A DNA stretch of 64,000 nt from Novosphingobium sp. 28-62-57 (GTDB taxonomy: Bacteria; Pseudomonadota; Alphaproteobacteria; Sphingomonadales; Sphingomonadaceae): contig NCGO01000005.1 in the NCBI GenBank assembly GCA_002256985.1, positions 274,810 through 338,809 of the forward strand, read 5' to 3'. A program made the translations under genes and the position numbers. Within the stretch, counting starts at the first letter, position 1, and every line of letters starts with the position of its first letter. The notes below the pieces were generated by a model. That model saw only the letters and a program-made list of their open reading frames with translations. It searched no databases and was not told where the DNA came from. Shown piece after piece: positions 1-8,123 of this stretch.

Positions 1-2
1 AC

Positions 3-272
3 GGCTGCGATGTGATGATGCTGATGGACGCTGCCGAAGACATCGTGCGCCCGATGCAGGACCGCCCGGTCCGCGTGGACCGCGAAACGCTCGCATTGGG
101 CTATGCCGGGGTCTATTCCAGCTTCCTGCGCCATGCCGAAAAGGCATCGGAAACTTATGGCATCGACACGCGCGAGATCCTTGTCGAACTTGGCCGCCGC
201 AAGATGGTGGGCGGGCAGGAAGACATGATCGTGGACGTCGCGCTCGACATTATCAAGCAACGCGAGGGCTGA
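3..272 (+). CDS. 4-hydroxy-2-oxovalerate aldolase, C-terminal part
   Basis: This is the 3' end of a gene cut by the window edge; the frame is open from base 3. The visible 89 residues match the C-terminal communication domain of 4-hydroxy-2-oxovalerate aldolase (MhpE/DmpG/BphI family), including the stretches [20 protein letters not shown] and [10 protein letters not shown]. The enzyme splits 4-hydroxy-2-oxovalerate to pyruvate and acetaldehyde at the end of meta-cleavage pathways and normally works with an acylating acetaldehyde dehydrogenase, which would lie upstream outside the window. The gene ends 60 bases before an SDR gene on the same strand and probably shares its transcript. The catalytic TIM barrel is not visible, so only the family is claimed. 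Confidence 0.85.
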   Translation, partial: GCDVMMLMDAAEDIVRPMQDRPVRVDRETLALGYAGVYSSFLRHAEKASETYGIDTREILVELGRRKMVGGQEDMIVDVALDIIKQREG

Positions 273-332
273 GAAAAAGCCACGGCAAACCATTGGCAGG
301 GATAAAAGTCCCGCCCTAACCGGAGAGAAACC

Positions 333-1103
333 ATGATCCTGAAAGACAAAGTCGTCATCATCACCGGTGCAGGCCCCGGCATGGGGCAGGCCGCCTGCCG
401 CGGTGCGGCGCGTGAAGGCGCAAAGGTCGTCGTCACCGCCCGGTCGAAGCAGGCTATTGAGGACGTGGCGCACGAGATCGTGGCCGCAGGCGGCGAAGCG
501 ATTGCCGTGCCGCTGGATGTGACCGACATGGACCAGTGCAAGGCTGCCGCACAAGCCGCCGTGGACAAATGGGGCCGGATCGATGGGCTGGTCAACTCGG
601 CCTATTATCACCCCGATTGGGGTCCGTTGATCGAACATGACATGGAACAAGTGCTGCAGGCGTTCAACGTTGGCGCGGCAGGGGCCTTGCGCATGGCGAT
701 GGCGGTCTATCCCACGATGAAGGCGCAAGGCGCAGGCTCCATCGTCAACATCTCCACGCTCTGCACGCGCAAGCCGATGCCCGGTGAAGGCGGCTATGGC
801 ATGGCCAAGGGTGCACTCAATCACATGACCCGCCACCTTGCCGTGGAATTTGGCGGCAGCGGCATCCGCGTCAACACCGCGCTGATGGGCTGGATGATGG
901 GCGCACCTTTGGAAGGCTTCATCAAGGGCTTGGGCGATGGCGCTGATGCTTTCCGCACGCAGCGCGCCAGCGAAATCCCGGTCGGCCACATTCCGCCCGA
1001 CGCAGATTGTGCGAAGGCCGTCTATTTCCTGCTGTCGGACTATGCCTCGGAGATCACCGGCGCGATGCTCGACGTCAACGGCGGCGATTGGGTCGCGGCA
1101 TAA
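333..1103 (+). CDS. SDR family oxidoreductase
   Basis: Classical short-chain dehydrogenase/reductase of 256 residues, the usual family length. The N-terminal Rossmann motif TGAGPGMG (about residues 11-18), the serine in VNISTL and the catalytic pair YGMAKG are all present, so it should be an active NAD(P)-dependent alcohol dehydrogenase or ketoreductase. The start is supported by GGAGAG seven bases before the ATG. It sits between a meta-cleavage aldolase fragment and genes for SRPBCC and SnoaL-like proteins on the same strand with short gaps, so it probably acts on an intermediate of the same catabolic route. The substrate cannot be read from the sequence. Confidence 0.88.
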   Translation: MILKDKVVIITGAGPGMGQAACRGAAREGAKVVVTARSKQAIEDVAHEIVAAGGEAIAVPLDVTDMDQCKAAAQAAVDKWGRIDGLVNSAYYHPDWGPLIEHDMEQVLQAFNVGAAGALRMAMAVYPTMKAQGAGSIVNISTLCTRKPMPGEGGYGMAKGALNHMTRHLAVEFGGSGIRVNTALMGWMMGAPLEGFIKGLGDGADAFRTQRASEIPVGHIPPDADCAKAVYFLLSDYASEITGAMLDVNGGDWVAA

Positions 1104-1114
1104 GGGAGCCTGCC

Positions 1115-1645
1115 ATGCTGCTCGACTGGATGAAAACGCACCCGTCGCTCGCCGAAGATCCGGTATCGGGGCTTGACCCCGATGCCATCACCGTCAGCGA
1201 TACGGTCGAAATCGCCGCCCCCGCCCGCGTGGTGTGGCAAGTTCTGACCGACATGCCGCGCTACAACGAATGGAACCCGTTTTGCGTAAAGGCGGAGTCC
1301 ACGCTCGAAATGGGCGCGGCGGTCAACATGAAGCTGATGAACTATGCGGTGCCGGGCAGCATCGTGCCCAATTGCGAATACATCTGCGCCAATGATCCCG
1401 AACGCCTGCTGTCATGGGAAATGGTCCACAGCGACTTCTGGCCCTACCCCGCCCGGCGCGATCAGGTGATCGAGCCGACGGGGCCGGAATCGTGCCGCTA
1501 TTTCAGCACCGATGCCTTTCTGGGCGCAAACGGCATCCACGTGTTCCGCTTTGCCGGTCCCTGGGTAAAGCGCGCGTTCGATGATTCCGCCCGCGCGCTA
1601 AAGCTGCGCGCCGAAGAGCTTTACGCCCAAGAGAAGAAAGCCTGA
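1115..1645 (+). CDS. SRPBCC family protein
   Basis: A 176-residue protein with the layout of the SRPBCC (START/Bet v1/polyketide cyclase) superfamily: VSDTVEIAAPARVVWQVLTD near the N-terminus, then RYNEWNPF and a series of predicted beta strands. Such proteins bind hydrophobic ligands in a deep pocket, and some act as cyclases or hydrolases. An in-frame ATG lies further upstream inside the SDR gene, but the ATG at 1115 has GGGAG six bases before it and gives the proper family N-terminus, so it was chosen. It follows the SDR gene by 11 bases and precedes a SnoaL-like gene by 6, which indicates one operon. The ligand is unknown. Confidence 0.78.
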   Translation: MLLDWMKTHPSLAEDPVSGLDPDAITVSDTVEIAAPARVVWQVLTDMPRYNEWNPFCVKAESTLEMGAAVNMKLMNYAVPGSIVPNCEYICANDPERLLSWEMVHSDFWPYPARRDQVIEPTGPESCRYFSTDAFLGANGIHVFRFAGPWVKRAFDDSARALKLRAEELYAQEKKA

Positions 1646-1651
1646 TCCGCC

Positions 1652-2185
1652 ATGCCGCTTACCCTGCAACAGCTGTCCGACATCGAGGAAATCAAGGTGC
1701 TCAAGCACCGCTATTTCCGGGGCATCGATACCGGCGATCAGGCGCTGCTGGCCGATATCTTCGTCGAGAACGTCTCGTGCGTCTATAACGGCGGGACCTA
1801 CAAGGTCTCGCTCAAAGGGCGCGCGCCGATGCTCGAATTCCTCGCCAATTCGTTCCATTCGGGCGCGGCGGCGATGCATATCGGGATCATGCCCGAAGTG
1901 CATATCACCGGCGACAATACGGCCCGCGGAATCTGGTATTTGCAGGACGTATTCATCGATCTGGAAAAGGACGATCACACCTTTGGCACCGCGATCTATA
2001 CCGATACCTATCGCCGCGAAGGCGGGGTGTGGAAGATCGAGAGCACCTATTATGACCGCGTGATCGAGGTGCTGACCAAGTTCAGCCAGATGGGCGGGCG
2101 GCTATCGGTCCAGCGCCTTGCCACCACCGGCCGAAAGCCCGAAGAACGCACCGATATCAGCCATCTGATCCACTGGGACGAATAG
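1652..2185 (+). CDS. SnoaL/NTF2-like domain protein
   Basis: 177 residues with the N-terminal helix pattern LSDIEEIKVLKHRYFRGIDT and the cone-shaped alpha+beta fold pattern of SnoaL-like/NTF2-like proteins. In catabolic clusters these act as isomerases, dehydratases or small hydrolases; scytalone dehydratase and ketosteroid isomerase are distant relatives. An HIG stretch at about residue 70 and the DTYRREGGVWKI strand are typical of the SnoaL_4 subgroup. It is the last gene of the plus-strand run that begins with the aldolase. A second member of the same superfamily lies at 6881 in the same catabolic block. The reaction is not known. Confidence 0.75.
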   Translation: MPLTLQQLSDIEEIKVLKHRYFRGIDTGDQALLADIFVENVSCVYNGGTYKVSLKGRAPMLEFLANSFHSGAAAMHIGIMPEVHITGDNTARGIWYLQDVFIDLEKDDHTFGTAIYTDTYRREGGVWKIESTYYDRVIEVLTKFSQMGGRLSVQRLATTGRKPEERTDISHLIHWDE

Positions 2186-2202
2186 CGTTCAGGCGGGCTG
2201 AA

Positions 2203-2463
2203 TCAGGCAGGCACTTCTTCCAGCTCGGCAATTTCGAACGCAAAGCTCTTCCACCCGCGCTGGCGGGCGGCGTCCTGGGCGGGTGCGCGCTTGCTTTTGG
2301 CCTCGGCCAAGGACCTCGCGTGGCCCCAGAACACTTCGGTCTTGCCGTTTTCAAGCTCGGCCACGATGCGCCAATAGTGCGTGAAAGCATCGGCTGTGGG
2401 CCCGATGGTCTTTACATAACCATCGGGCATCCGGGCTGTCAGATAGCGTTTCTTGCGGGCCAT
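2203..2463 (-). CDS. small hypothetical protein
   Basis: An 86-residue, basic and strongly coding-biased ORF that I do not recognise. It starts MARKKRYLTARMPDGYVKT and contains an aromatic strand-like stretch (THYWRIVAEL) and an acidic C-terminus. There is no signal peptide or membrane segment. It lies 43 bases downstream of the Rieske oxygenase gene on the same strand and converges on the SnoaL gene with a 17-base gap. Its position as the last gene of the Rieske transcript is the only clue to its role. Codon use fits its neighbours, which argues against a chance ORF. Confidence 0.55.
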   Translation of the reverse strand: MARKKRYLTARMPDGYVKTIGPTADAFTHYWRIVAELENGKTEVFWGHARSLAEAKSKRAPAQDAARQRGWKSFAFEIAELEEVPA

Positions 2464-2506
2464 GGCAGCATGATCATAGCGCCACGGCGCGCGGCTTTGC
2501 CAGACT

Positions 2507-3853
2507 TTACTCTGCCATCAACCGGTCAAGCTCGGCGTGGAAGTGGCGCAGCCGCCCTTCCTGTTCGCTCCACAGCGGTCCCTTGAAGCCCCGCGAATGC
2601 GCGCCCTTCTGTACCACCGGCAGCAGATCGCTATCCTGATCGAGCACTTCGCCAAGGCACGGCGGCTCACCCAGCTTGGTGTGGACGATTTCGGGCCGGG
2701 TGCGGCCAGACATGTCCACATCATCGCCCATCCCCATCCACGCCGGCGCGCCATATCCCGGCGCATCGACATGGCGATAGAGGATGCAGGTGTCATAGGT
2801 GAACTGGTTGGGATCGCTGGCGTGCGGAATGAACCGGTGCAGGAACACCGCTTCGGGGTGGCAGCCGATCTGCACATTCGGGAAGATCGAATAGACCACC
2901 GAATCCGAAAGCTGGCTGTCGCTGAACCGGTCATAGCGCAGGCCCAGCTCGTCTGACCTGCGGCGCTTGGCCTGCTGCACGGCGGCGCGGGTATCGCGCG
3001 CGGTGCCGCTGAAGGTTTCGGGATCAACGCCCGCATCGCGCAGCATCATCTGGATGCCGGGATTGACGCCTTCCTGATCGCCATAACGCGGGCTCGGCTG
3101 CGCGAACGGCACGAATTGGCGGCTGAGGCCACCTTCCCACAGATCGATCTGCGTGCGGTCATCCATCAACCCCTGCGTTTGCGGATGCACCGCGTGCAGG
3201 TGATAGATCTCGGCAAAGGCATCCACCCCGCCCTTCCAGTTCGCGCCCCAGTCCGAGCGGCGATGCTGCACGACATACATCTGGTCGATCTCGTACAGCT
3301 CAAGCTGCGGCAGGATCGGCCCCAGGAACTCCTTCAGCGGCTTGATATCCGGGTCCATGGAAATGAACACCAGCCCCGCCGCCACTTCGCACCGCACCGA
3401 TGTCAGGTCGGTGCCATGGCACAGCACTTCGGGACGGAAGGTTTCGGCGTCGGTCACCGCAATGTTGGTGCCGTCCAGATCGAATTTCCAGCTGTGGAAC
3501 GGGCAAGTGAAGCGGTCGAGCGATCCGAAATCGCTCATCACCAACTGGCTGCCGCGGTGCGGGCACACGTTGTAGTGCGCATGGATCGCATCATCTGCGC
3601 CCCGCACCACGATGAAGCTTTCCGGGCCAATATCGAACCGGAAAAAGTCGCCCTCTTCGGGAATGTCCGATGCAGGCCCGGCCAAAAGCCAGCTGCGTGC
3701 AAACACCCGATCCCACTCGGCCTTGGCAAAGGCAGGGTCGGTATAGCGGTCAGGCCCGGGACGTCCGGTGCCGTTGTCGATGCGGGGTGCGCGGTCATTG
3801 AACGGATGGTAGGCTCCGGTGTGGATGTCCCACAGATCGAAATCAGTCTTCAT
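2507..3853 (-). CDS. Rieske aromatic ring-hydroxylating oxygenase, alpha subunit
   Basis: 448 residues with an N-terminal Rieske [2Fe-2S] domain whose ligands are visible as CPHRG (Cys97, His99) and CPFHSW (Cys117, His120). The C-terminal catalytic domain carries the mononuclear iron pattern in AEIYHLHAVHP. Such enzymes insert oxygen into aromatic or alicyclic rings, taking electrons from a ferredoxin and a reductase. Neither partner is encoded nearby, so they must be supplied elsewhere. No beta subunit follows, which suggests a homotrimeric alpha-only type. An in-frame TTG lies two codons upstream, but the ATG at 3853 has AGGAG six bases before it. The gene lies downstream of a TonB receptor on the same strand; an inverted repeat separates them. 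Confidence 0.88.
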   Translation of the reverse strand: MKTDFDLWDIHTGAYHPFNDRAPRIDNGTGRPGPDRYTDPAFAKAEWDRVFARSWLLAGPASDIPEEGDFFRFDIGPESFIVVRGADDAIHAHYNVCPHRGSQLVMSDFGSLDRFTCPFHSWKFDLDGTNIAVTDAETFRPEVLCHGTDLTSVRCEVAAGLVFISMDPDIKPLKEFLGPILPQLELYEIDQMYVVQHRRSDWGANWKGGVDAFAEIYHLHAVHPQTQGLMDDRTQIDLWEGGLSRQFVPFAQPSPRYGDQEGVNPGIQMMLRDAGVDPETFSGTARDTRAAVQQAKRRRSDELGLRYDRFSDSQLSDSVVYSIFPNVQIGCHPEAVFLHRFIPHASDPNQFTYDTCILYRHVDAPGYGAPAWMGMGDDVDMSGRTRPEIVHTKLGEPPCLGEVLDQDSDLLPVVQKGAHSRGFKGPLWSEQEGRLRHFHAELDRLMAE

Positions 3854-3966
3854 GTTCAACTCCTGTTGTCAGGAATGGCCGCGCCCCTGAAGGCGCGGCC
3901 ATCATGTGCTGGTATCGTCCCCCCCGCAAAGGCCCCTGTCCCCTTCGACAAATTGATTCCGTTTTC

Positions 3967-4057
3967 CGTCACCCTGAACTTGTTTCAGGGTCCATTTCTC
4001 AGCGCAGGCGGCCGTCTGATCGGCGAAATAGATCCTGAAACAAGTTCAGGATGACGA
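3967..4057. repeat. dispersed palindromic repeat (CTGAACTTGTTTCAGG type)
   Basis: Two arms, CACCCTGAACTTGTTTCAGG and CCTGAAACAAGTTCAGGATG, face each other about 50 bases apart. The same kind of element recurs at 26757-26902, and similar units are common in sphingomonad intergenic DNA. It lies between the TonB receptor (stop at 4110) and the Rieske gene (start at 3853), both on the minus strand, so it may act as a transcript-stabilising or attenuating hairpin. It accounts for most of this 256-base gap. Confidence 0.75.
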
Positions 4058-4109
4058 TTTAGAATTTAATTGGCCGAACTGGATGATTCCTCCGTCAACT
4101 CAAGTCGGA

Positions 4110-6632
4110 TCAGGGACCGCGGAACTTCACGCCCACTTCTGCGCCGAAGTAGCGCGGCGCACCGAAGTTCGAGTTGAGCCACAGGCCCGCCACGTTCTGC
4201 GATGCAATCCGGTAACGCTCGTCGGTCAGGTTGCGGCCCATCACGCGGACGTAGTACTTGTTGTCCACTTGCGAGAGCGTCAGCGAAGCATTGACCAGCG
4301 TGCGTGCGTTCAGGAACGTGTTGCCCAGCGGATCGTCAATCGCCTGCGTGTTCAGGTTGCGGCTGGTATAGGCCGCCGAGGCATTGGCCACGAACTTGAA
4401 CTCACTGCTCACCGGCACTTCATAAGTGCCGTCCACCGTCCACTGCCACTTGGGCGCGCGGTCCAGCGGTGCGGTGGCAAGGTCATAGCCTGCACCCGGT
4501 GCGGTATAGCTGTCGTAGGCCGCGTCCTGATAACCCAGCACGCCGCGCAGCGTGAAGCCTTCGAACAGGCGGGCGGTTGCTTCGGCTTCCAGACCCTTCA
4601 CCGTGGCGCTGGCCGCGTTGACGAAGATCGTCACCTGGTTCGACTGCCCGTTAACCGTGATCGGCACGTTGAGCTGCTTTTGCAGATCCTTGTACTTCAC
4701 ATAGAAGCCGGTGAGGTTGAAGCGCAGGCGGCGGTCAAACAGCTCGGTCTTGATGCCCGCTTCATAGCTGTCAGCCGTTTCCGGGTTCGTGGCCCGGGCG
4801 GCGGTGCGGAACGCATTCACGTCTGCACCAAAGGCGGCAAAGCCACCGATCTGGTCGTTAAAGCCGCCGCTCTTGAACCCGCGCGAGTACGTTGCGTAGG
4901 CAAAGATATCAGGCGTGGCCTGCCAGCCAAGGCTGGCGCGCCAGGTCGCGCGACGGGCACTGTTATCCACGCGGATCACACCTGCCGGGAACTTGAATAC
5001 GCTCGCATCCAGCGCTTCATCGATCTGGATCGAAGGATCGAAACCGCCGTTCAGCGCAGGGATGAACACCTGCTGGCGGCCATACCATTCCTTGTCTTCC
5101 CAGGTATAGCGGGCACCGGCTGTAAAGGTGATCTCGGGCGTGATCTTGTAAGTGCCTTCGGCAAACGCCGCCTTCGAACGCGATTTCTGTGCGTTGCATA
5201 GGATATAGGGCGTGTCGTTCCAGTTGCCGAACGGCAGCGGGCCGGATGTCAGGTCAAGGAAGCCGAGCAGCTGCGCCACGCAGAAATCGATGGTTTCGCG
5301 CTGGTAGAACCCGCCCAGCACCATATCGAAATTACCGCCGAAATCGGTGGCAAAGCGCAGTTCCTGCTGGAAGGTCTTGCGGTTGTCATCGCGCGTTGCG
5401 TCAAAGATCGACAGCGGCTGACCGTCTGCCGCAATCGGCACGGCGCCGGCATAAGAGTTCGGAATGCGCGATTCCTGTTTGCGCCATCCGGTGACCGACG
5501 TCAGCGTGCCGAAATCGAAATCGATGTCGCCGTTCAGATAGATGCCGTCCACCGAAATGCGCTGCCCATCGCGCATCTTGATCAGCCCGTCCTGACGATA
5601 GCTGACCGCGGCATTATCAAGCGGATCGTTGCTGTTGGGATTGGGGCGCACAGCATTCAGCACATCGGTCAGGAACGCCGTATTGCCGGTGTAAAGGCCG
5701 TTTTCATTGACCGAAGGCACGGTTTCCGACCGGTCACGCAGCCATTCGTATTGCGCCAGCAGGCGGATGCGGTCAGTCGGCTCCCACAGCAGCTTGGCGC
5801 GCAGATTGACCACGTCCTTGCCGCCAGCCGATTCCCCGTCAAGGCAGCCAGTCCGGCCATTAAACTTGTTCGGCACAAATCCGGTCACCGGACCATAGCA
5901 GGCCCCGTTCTTGTAAAAGCCATCGGTCTTTTCCGCGCCGCCGACCAAGCGCAGCGCCAGATTCTCACCAATCGGCACATTCAGTGCGGTCTGGAACCGC
6001 TTGGTGCCAAAGCTGCCCAGTTCGGCCCGCGCATCCACGCCCACCGCGCCCAGCTCAGGGCGCTTGGTGCGCACGGTAACCGCGCCGCCAGTGGTGTTCT
6101 TGCCGAACAGCGTGCCCTGCGGACCGCGCAGCACTTCGACCTGCTGCACATCGAACACGTCAAGCAGCTGGGTCTGGACCGAGGACACGACGAAATCGTC
6201 CACGAGCACGGCCACCGGCGGCTCGAAGTAGACGATGATCGACGTCTGGCCCACGCCGCGCATCGCAAACGATGCGGCGTTGAAGTTTGTGATGGTGTTG
6301 GCCGAGAAGTTCGGCACGAAAGCGGCCAGATCGCCCAAATCGCGCGGGCTGGCCTGCTGGATCAGGTTGGCGTCAACCGCAGAAACCGCCACCGGCGTTG
6401 ATTGCAGGTTCGAATCGCGACGCAGCGCGGTCACCACGATTTCGTTCAGCTGGCCGGCATTGCTGGTGCTGGTGGTCGTGGCATCCGTTGATGAATCCTG
6501 GGGCGCAGCCTGGGCCTCATCCGCTGCAACAGCGGCATTCGCCATGGCCGGGGCCGACAGGATCGTTGGTGCAAGGGCTGCTGCTACAAGGGCGCAAGCG
6601 GCAGTCGACCGCCGCAGAGTACTGCTCAACAT
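4110..6632 (-). CDS. TonB-dependent receptor
   Basis: 840-residue outer-membrane receptor. It has a signal peptide (RRSTAACALVAAALAPTIL, cleavage near AMANAAV), then a plug domain starting at NEIVVTALRR and containing VEVLRGPQGTLFGKNTTGG. A beta barrel follows and ends in an aromatic-rich strand (RYFGAEVGVKFRG). Such receptors import large or scarce substrates with energy from TonB-ExbBD. An upstream in-frame start eight codons earlier is possible, but the ATG at 6632 has GAGGAG at a good distance. The gene is divergent from the SnoaL-ABM-PQQ operon and upstream of the Rieske gene, so it probably imports the substrate of that pathway. The ligand is not identifiable. Confidence 0.93.
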   Translation of the reverse strand: MLSSTLRRSTAACALVAAALAPTILSAPAMANAAVAADEAQAAPQDSSTDATTTSTSNAGQLNEIVVTALRRDSNLQSTPVAVSAVDANLIQQASPRDLGDLAAFVPNFSANTITNFNAASFAMRGVGQTSIIVYFEPPVAVLVDDFVVSSVQTQLLDVFDVQQVEVLRGPQGTLFGKNTTGGAVTVRTKRPELGAVGVDARAELGSFGTKRFQTALNVPIGENLALRLVGGAEKTDGFYKNGACYGPVTGFVPNKFNGRTGCLDGESAGGKDVVNLRAKLLWEPTDRIRLLAQYEWLRDRSETVPSVNENGLYTGNTAFLTDVLNAVRPNPNSNDPLDNAAVSYRQDGLIKMRDGQRISVDGIYLNGDIDFDFGTLTSVTGWRKQESRIPNSYAGAVPIAADGQPLSIFDATRDDNRKTFQQELRFATDFGGNFDMVLGGFYQRETIDFCVAQLLGFLDLTSGPLPFGNWNDTPYILCNAQKSRSKAAFAEGTYKITPEITFTAGARYTWEDKEWYGRQQVFIPALNGGFDPSIQIDEALDASVFKFPAGVIRVDNSARRATWRASLGWQATPDIFAYATYSRGFKSGGFNDQIGGFAAFGADVNAFRTAARATNPETADSYEAGIKTELFDRRLRFNLTGFYVKYKDLQKQLNVPITVNGQSNQVTIFVNAASATVKGLEAEATARLFEGFTLRGVLGYQDAAYDSYTAPGAGYDLATAPLDRAPKWQWTVDGTYEVPVSSEFKFVANASAAYTSRNLNTQAIDDPLGNTFLNARTLVNASLTLSQVDNKYYVRVMGRNLTDERYRIASQNVAGLWLNSNFGAPRYFGAEVGVKFRGP

Positions 6633-6880
6633 CCGTATCTCCTCATTCCCCGCCATCCTTGCGAGTTGCCCTCAAACTAACTCCAATCCGACATTTTGCA
6701 AGCAGACATGTATGTTTTTTTATTGTGTTGCGCAAAGGGCATGGCAGGCCGGGTTTGACGGCGCGGCGGGCCATGCGAAAAAGCCGGGACTTCCCATACA
6801 TTCATGATTGTTTTTGCGGCATGCGCGGGTATCATCAGGGCTCGACACGGCCCGCAGAGGCCCGACGGGAGAGTGCAAAA

Positions 6881-7462
6881 ATGGCCGGAATTCAGGCCAC
6901 CGGAATAGCTGGTCAGGCCGATCTTGCGGCGAGAATCGCCCGCCTCGAAGCCGAATCACAAGTGCGCCAGCTGATCGCGCGCTACAGCTTCGACATCGAT
7001 GACCGCCGCGTGGATGCGGTGCGCGATCTGTTTGCCGATGATGCCGTGCTGCGTTCTGCCGATGGCGTGATGCACGCGCGCGGGGTGGACGCAATCATGA
7101 CACAGTTCGATGGCCGCTTTGCGGTGCTTGGCCCCGGCCATCATGTGATGCACGATGTGCAGATCGATTTTGAAAGCGACACTGCCGCGCGCGGGCGCGT
7201 TTCGGGCCATGCGGAATTGTGGCGCAATGGGCAGATGATGGTCGCCGCGCTGCGCTATGCCGATCGCTACGCCCTCACCCCGCGCGGCTGGAAATTCGCC
7301 GAACGCGTGATCGGCTTCCTCTATTACGTGCCGGTCGATGCCTACCCCGGCATTCTGGGCCGCCCCGACCGCAACCATGCTTATGCAAATCCCCTGCCCG
7401 CAGACTTTCCCGAAAGCCTGCCAGACTGGGTTTCCTACCACCAGACCCACGCACCTGCGTAG
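6881..7462 (+). CDS. SnoaL/NTF2-like domain protein
   Basis: 193 residues. After a short helical lead (ADLAARIARLEAESQ) the SnoaL_4 pattern QLIARYSFDIDDRRVDAVRDLFADD is clear, followed by GPGHHVMHDVQIDF. It is a distant relative of the protein at 1652. A longer open frame exists upstream, but the ATG at 6881 has GGGAGAG before it and opens the conserved part. It heads an operon with two ABM genes and a PQQ dehydrogenase (gaps of 29, 4 and 16 bases) and is divergent from a TonB receptor. The expected role is a lyase or isomerase of a catabolic intermediate; this is inference from the family. Confidence 0.78.
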   Translation: MAGIQATGIAGQADLAARIARLEAESQVRQLIARYSFDIDDRRVDAVRDLFADDAVLRSADGVMHARGVDAIMTQFDGRFAVLGPGHHVMHDVQIDFESDTAARGRVSGHAELWRNGQMMVAALRYADRYALTPRGWKFAERVIGFLYYVPVDAYPGILGRPDRNHAYANPLPADFPESLPDWVSYHQTHAPA

Positions 7463-7491
7463 CCCCGCCTTATCCATCAGGAGCGCCATCG

Positions 7492-7806
7492 ATGGCATTC
7501 AGTTTCCTCTCCCGCTTCCGCATTGCCGCTGGCAAAGAAGCCGAATTCGTCAGCCTTGCCCAGCAGATGGAAGCGCTGGCCGCCGATGAACCCGGCACGC
7601 TGGGCTATCAGTTCTATGCCTTGGCCGAACCCGGCATGTTCGCAGTTTACGAACGCTTCGTCGATGAAGCGGCAGACAGGGCGCACGGGGAATACCCGCA
7701 CAACCAGCCGCTGATCGCCGCCATGATCGCCTGCATGGACGGCAGCTACACGCGCGAGCTGCTCTACGATCTTCCCGAGATTTCCCCTGAACCCGAGGCT
7801 GAGTAA
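7492..7806 (+). CDS. antibiotic biosynthesis monooxygenase (ABM) domain protein
   Basis: 104 residues with the dimeric ferredoxin-like fold pattern of the ABM family: FSFLSRFRIAAGKEAEF, then EPGTLGYQFY and MFAVYERFVDEAA. ABM proteins include cofactor-free quinone-forming monooxygenases and haem-degrading enzymes. The start at 7492 is preceded by CAGGAG; a longer upstream frame overlaps the previous gene and is rejected. It is four bases from a second ABM gene, and the two may form a heterodimer or consecutive enzymes. It lies in the operon leading to the cytochrome-PQQ dehydrogenase. Confidence 0.75.
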   Translation: MAFSFLSRFRIAAGKEAEFVSLAQQMEALAADEPGTLGYQFYALAEPGMFAVYERFVDEAADRAHGEYPHNQPLIAAMIACMDGSYTRELLYDLPEISPEPEAE

Positions 7807-7810
7807 CCCC

Positions 7811-8107
7811 ATGCCCAAGAAAAGCTTCATCGCCCGCCTGCGCACGCGCCCGGAAAAGCGCGAAGACCTGATTGCGCTGCAAACCGAACTGAAACGCCTC
7901 GTCTTTGCGCAGGAACCCGATGCGCTGGTCTATGAACTGTTCCAGTCAGAGACCGACCCAGACCTGTTCGAATGCGTCGCCACGTTCCGCGATGAAGCGG
8001 CGTTCGATGCGCACATGACCATCGATTTCCATGATCGCCTGGTGCCGCCGATCCTCGAATGTCTGGCCGAGGATATGACCATCGCCTTTTACCGTTCGCT
8101 TGATTGA
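7811..8107 (+). CDS. ABM domain protein, second copy
   Basis: 98 residues, again of the ABM type (SFIARLRTRPEKREDL, then DALVYELFQSETDPDLF and VATFRDEAAFDAHM). It differs enough from the gene just upstream to be an old rather than a recent duplication. It follows the first ABM stop by four bases and ends 16 bases before the PQQ dehydrogenase start, so translation is probably coupled. The role is unknown; cofactor-free oxygenation of a phenolic intermediate or a small binding function is possible. Confidence 0.72.
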   Translation: MPKKSFIARLRTRPEKREDLIALQTELKRLVFAQEPDALVYELFQSETDPDLFECVATFRDEAAFDAHMTIDFHDRLVPPILECLAEDMTIAFYRSLD

Positions 8108-8123
8108 AGAGAGAGCACGTCCG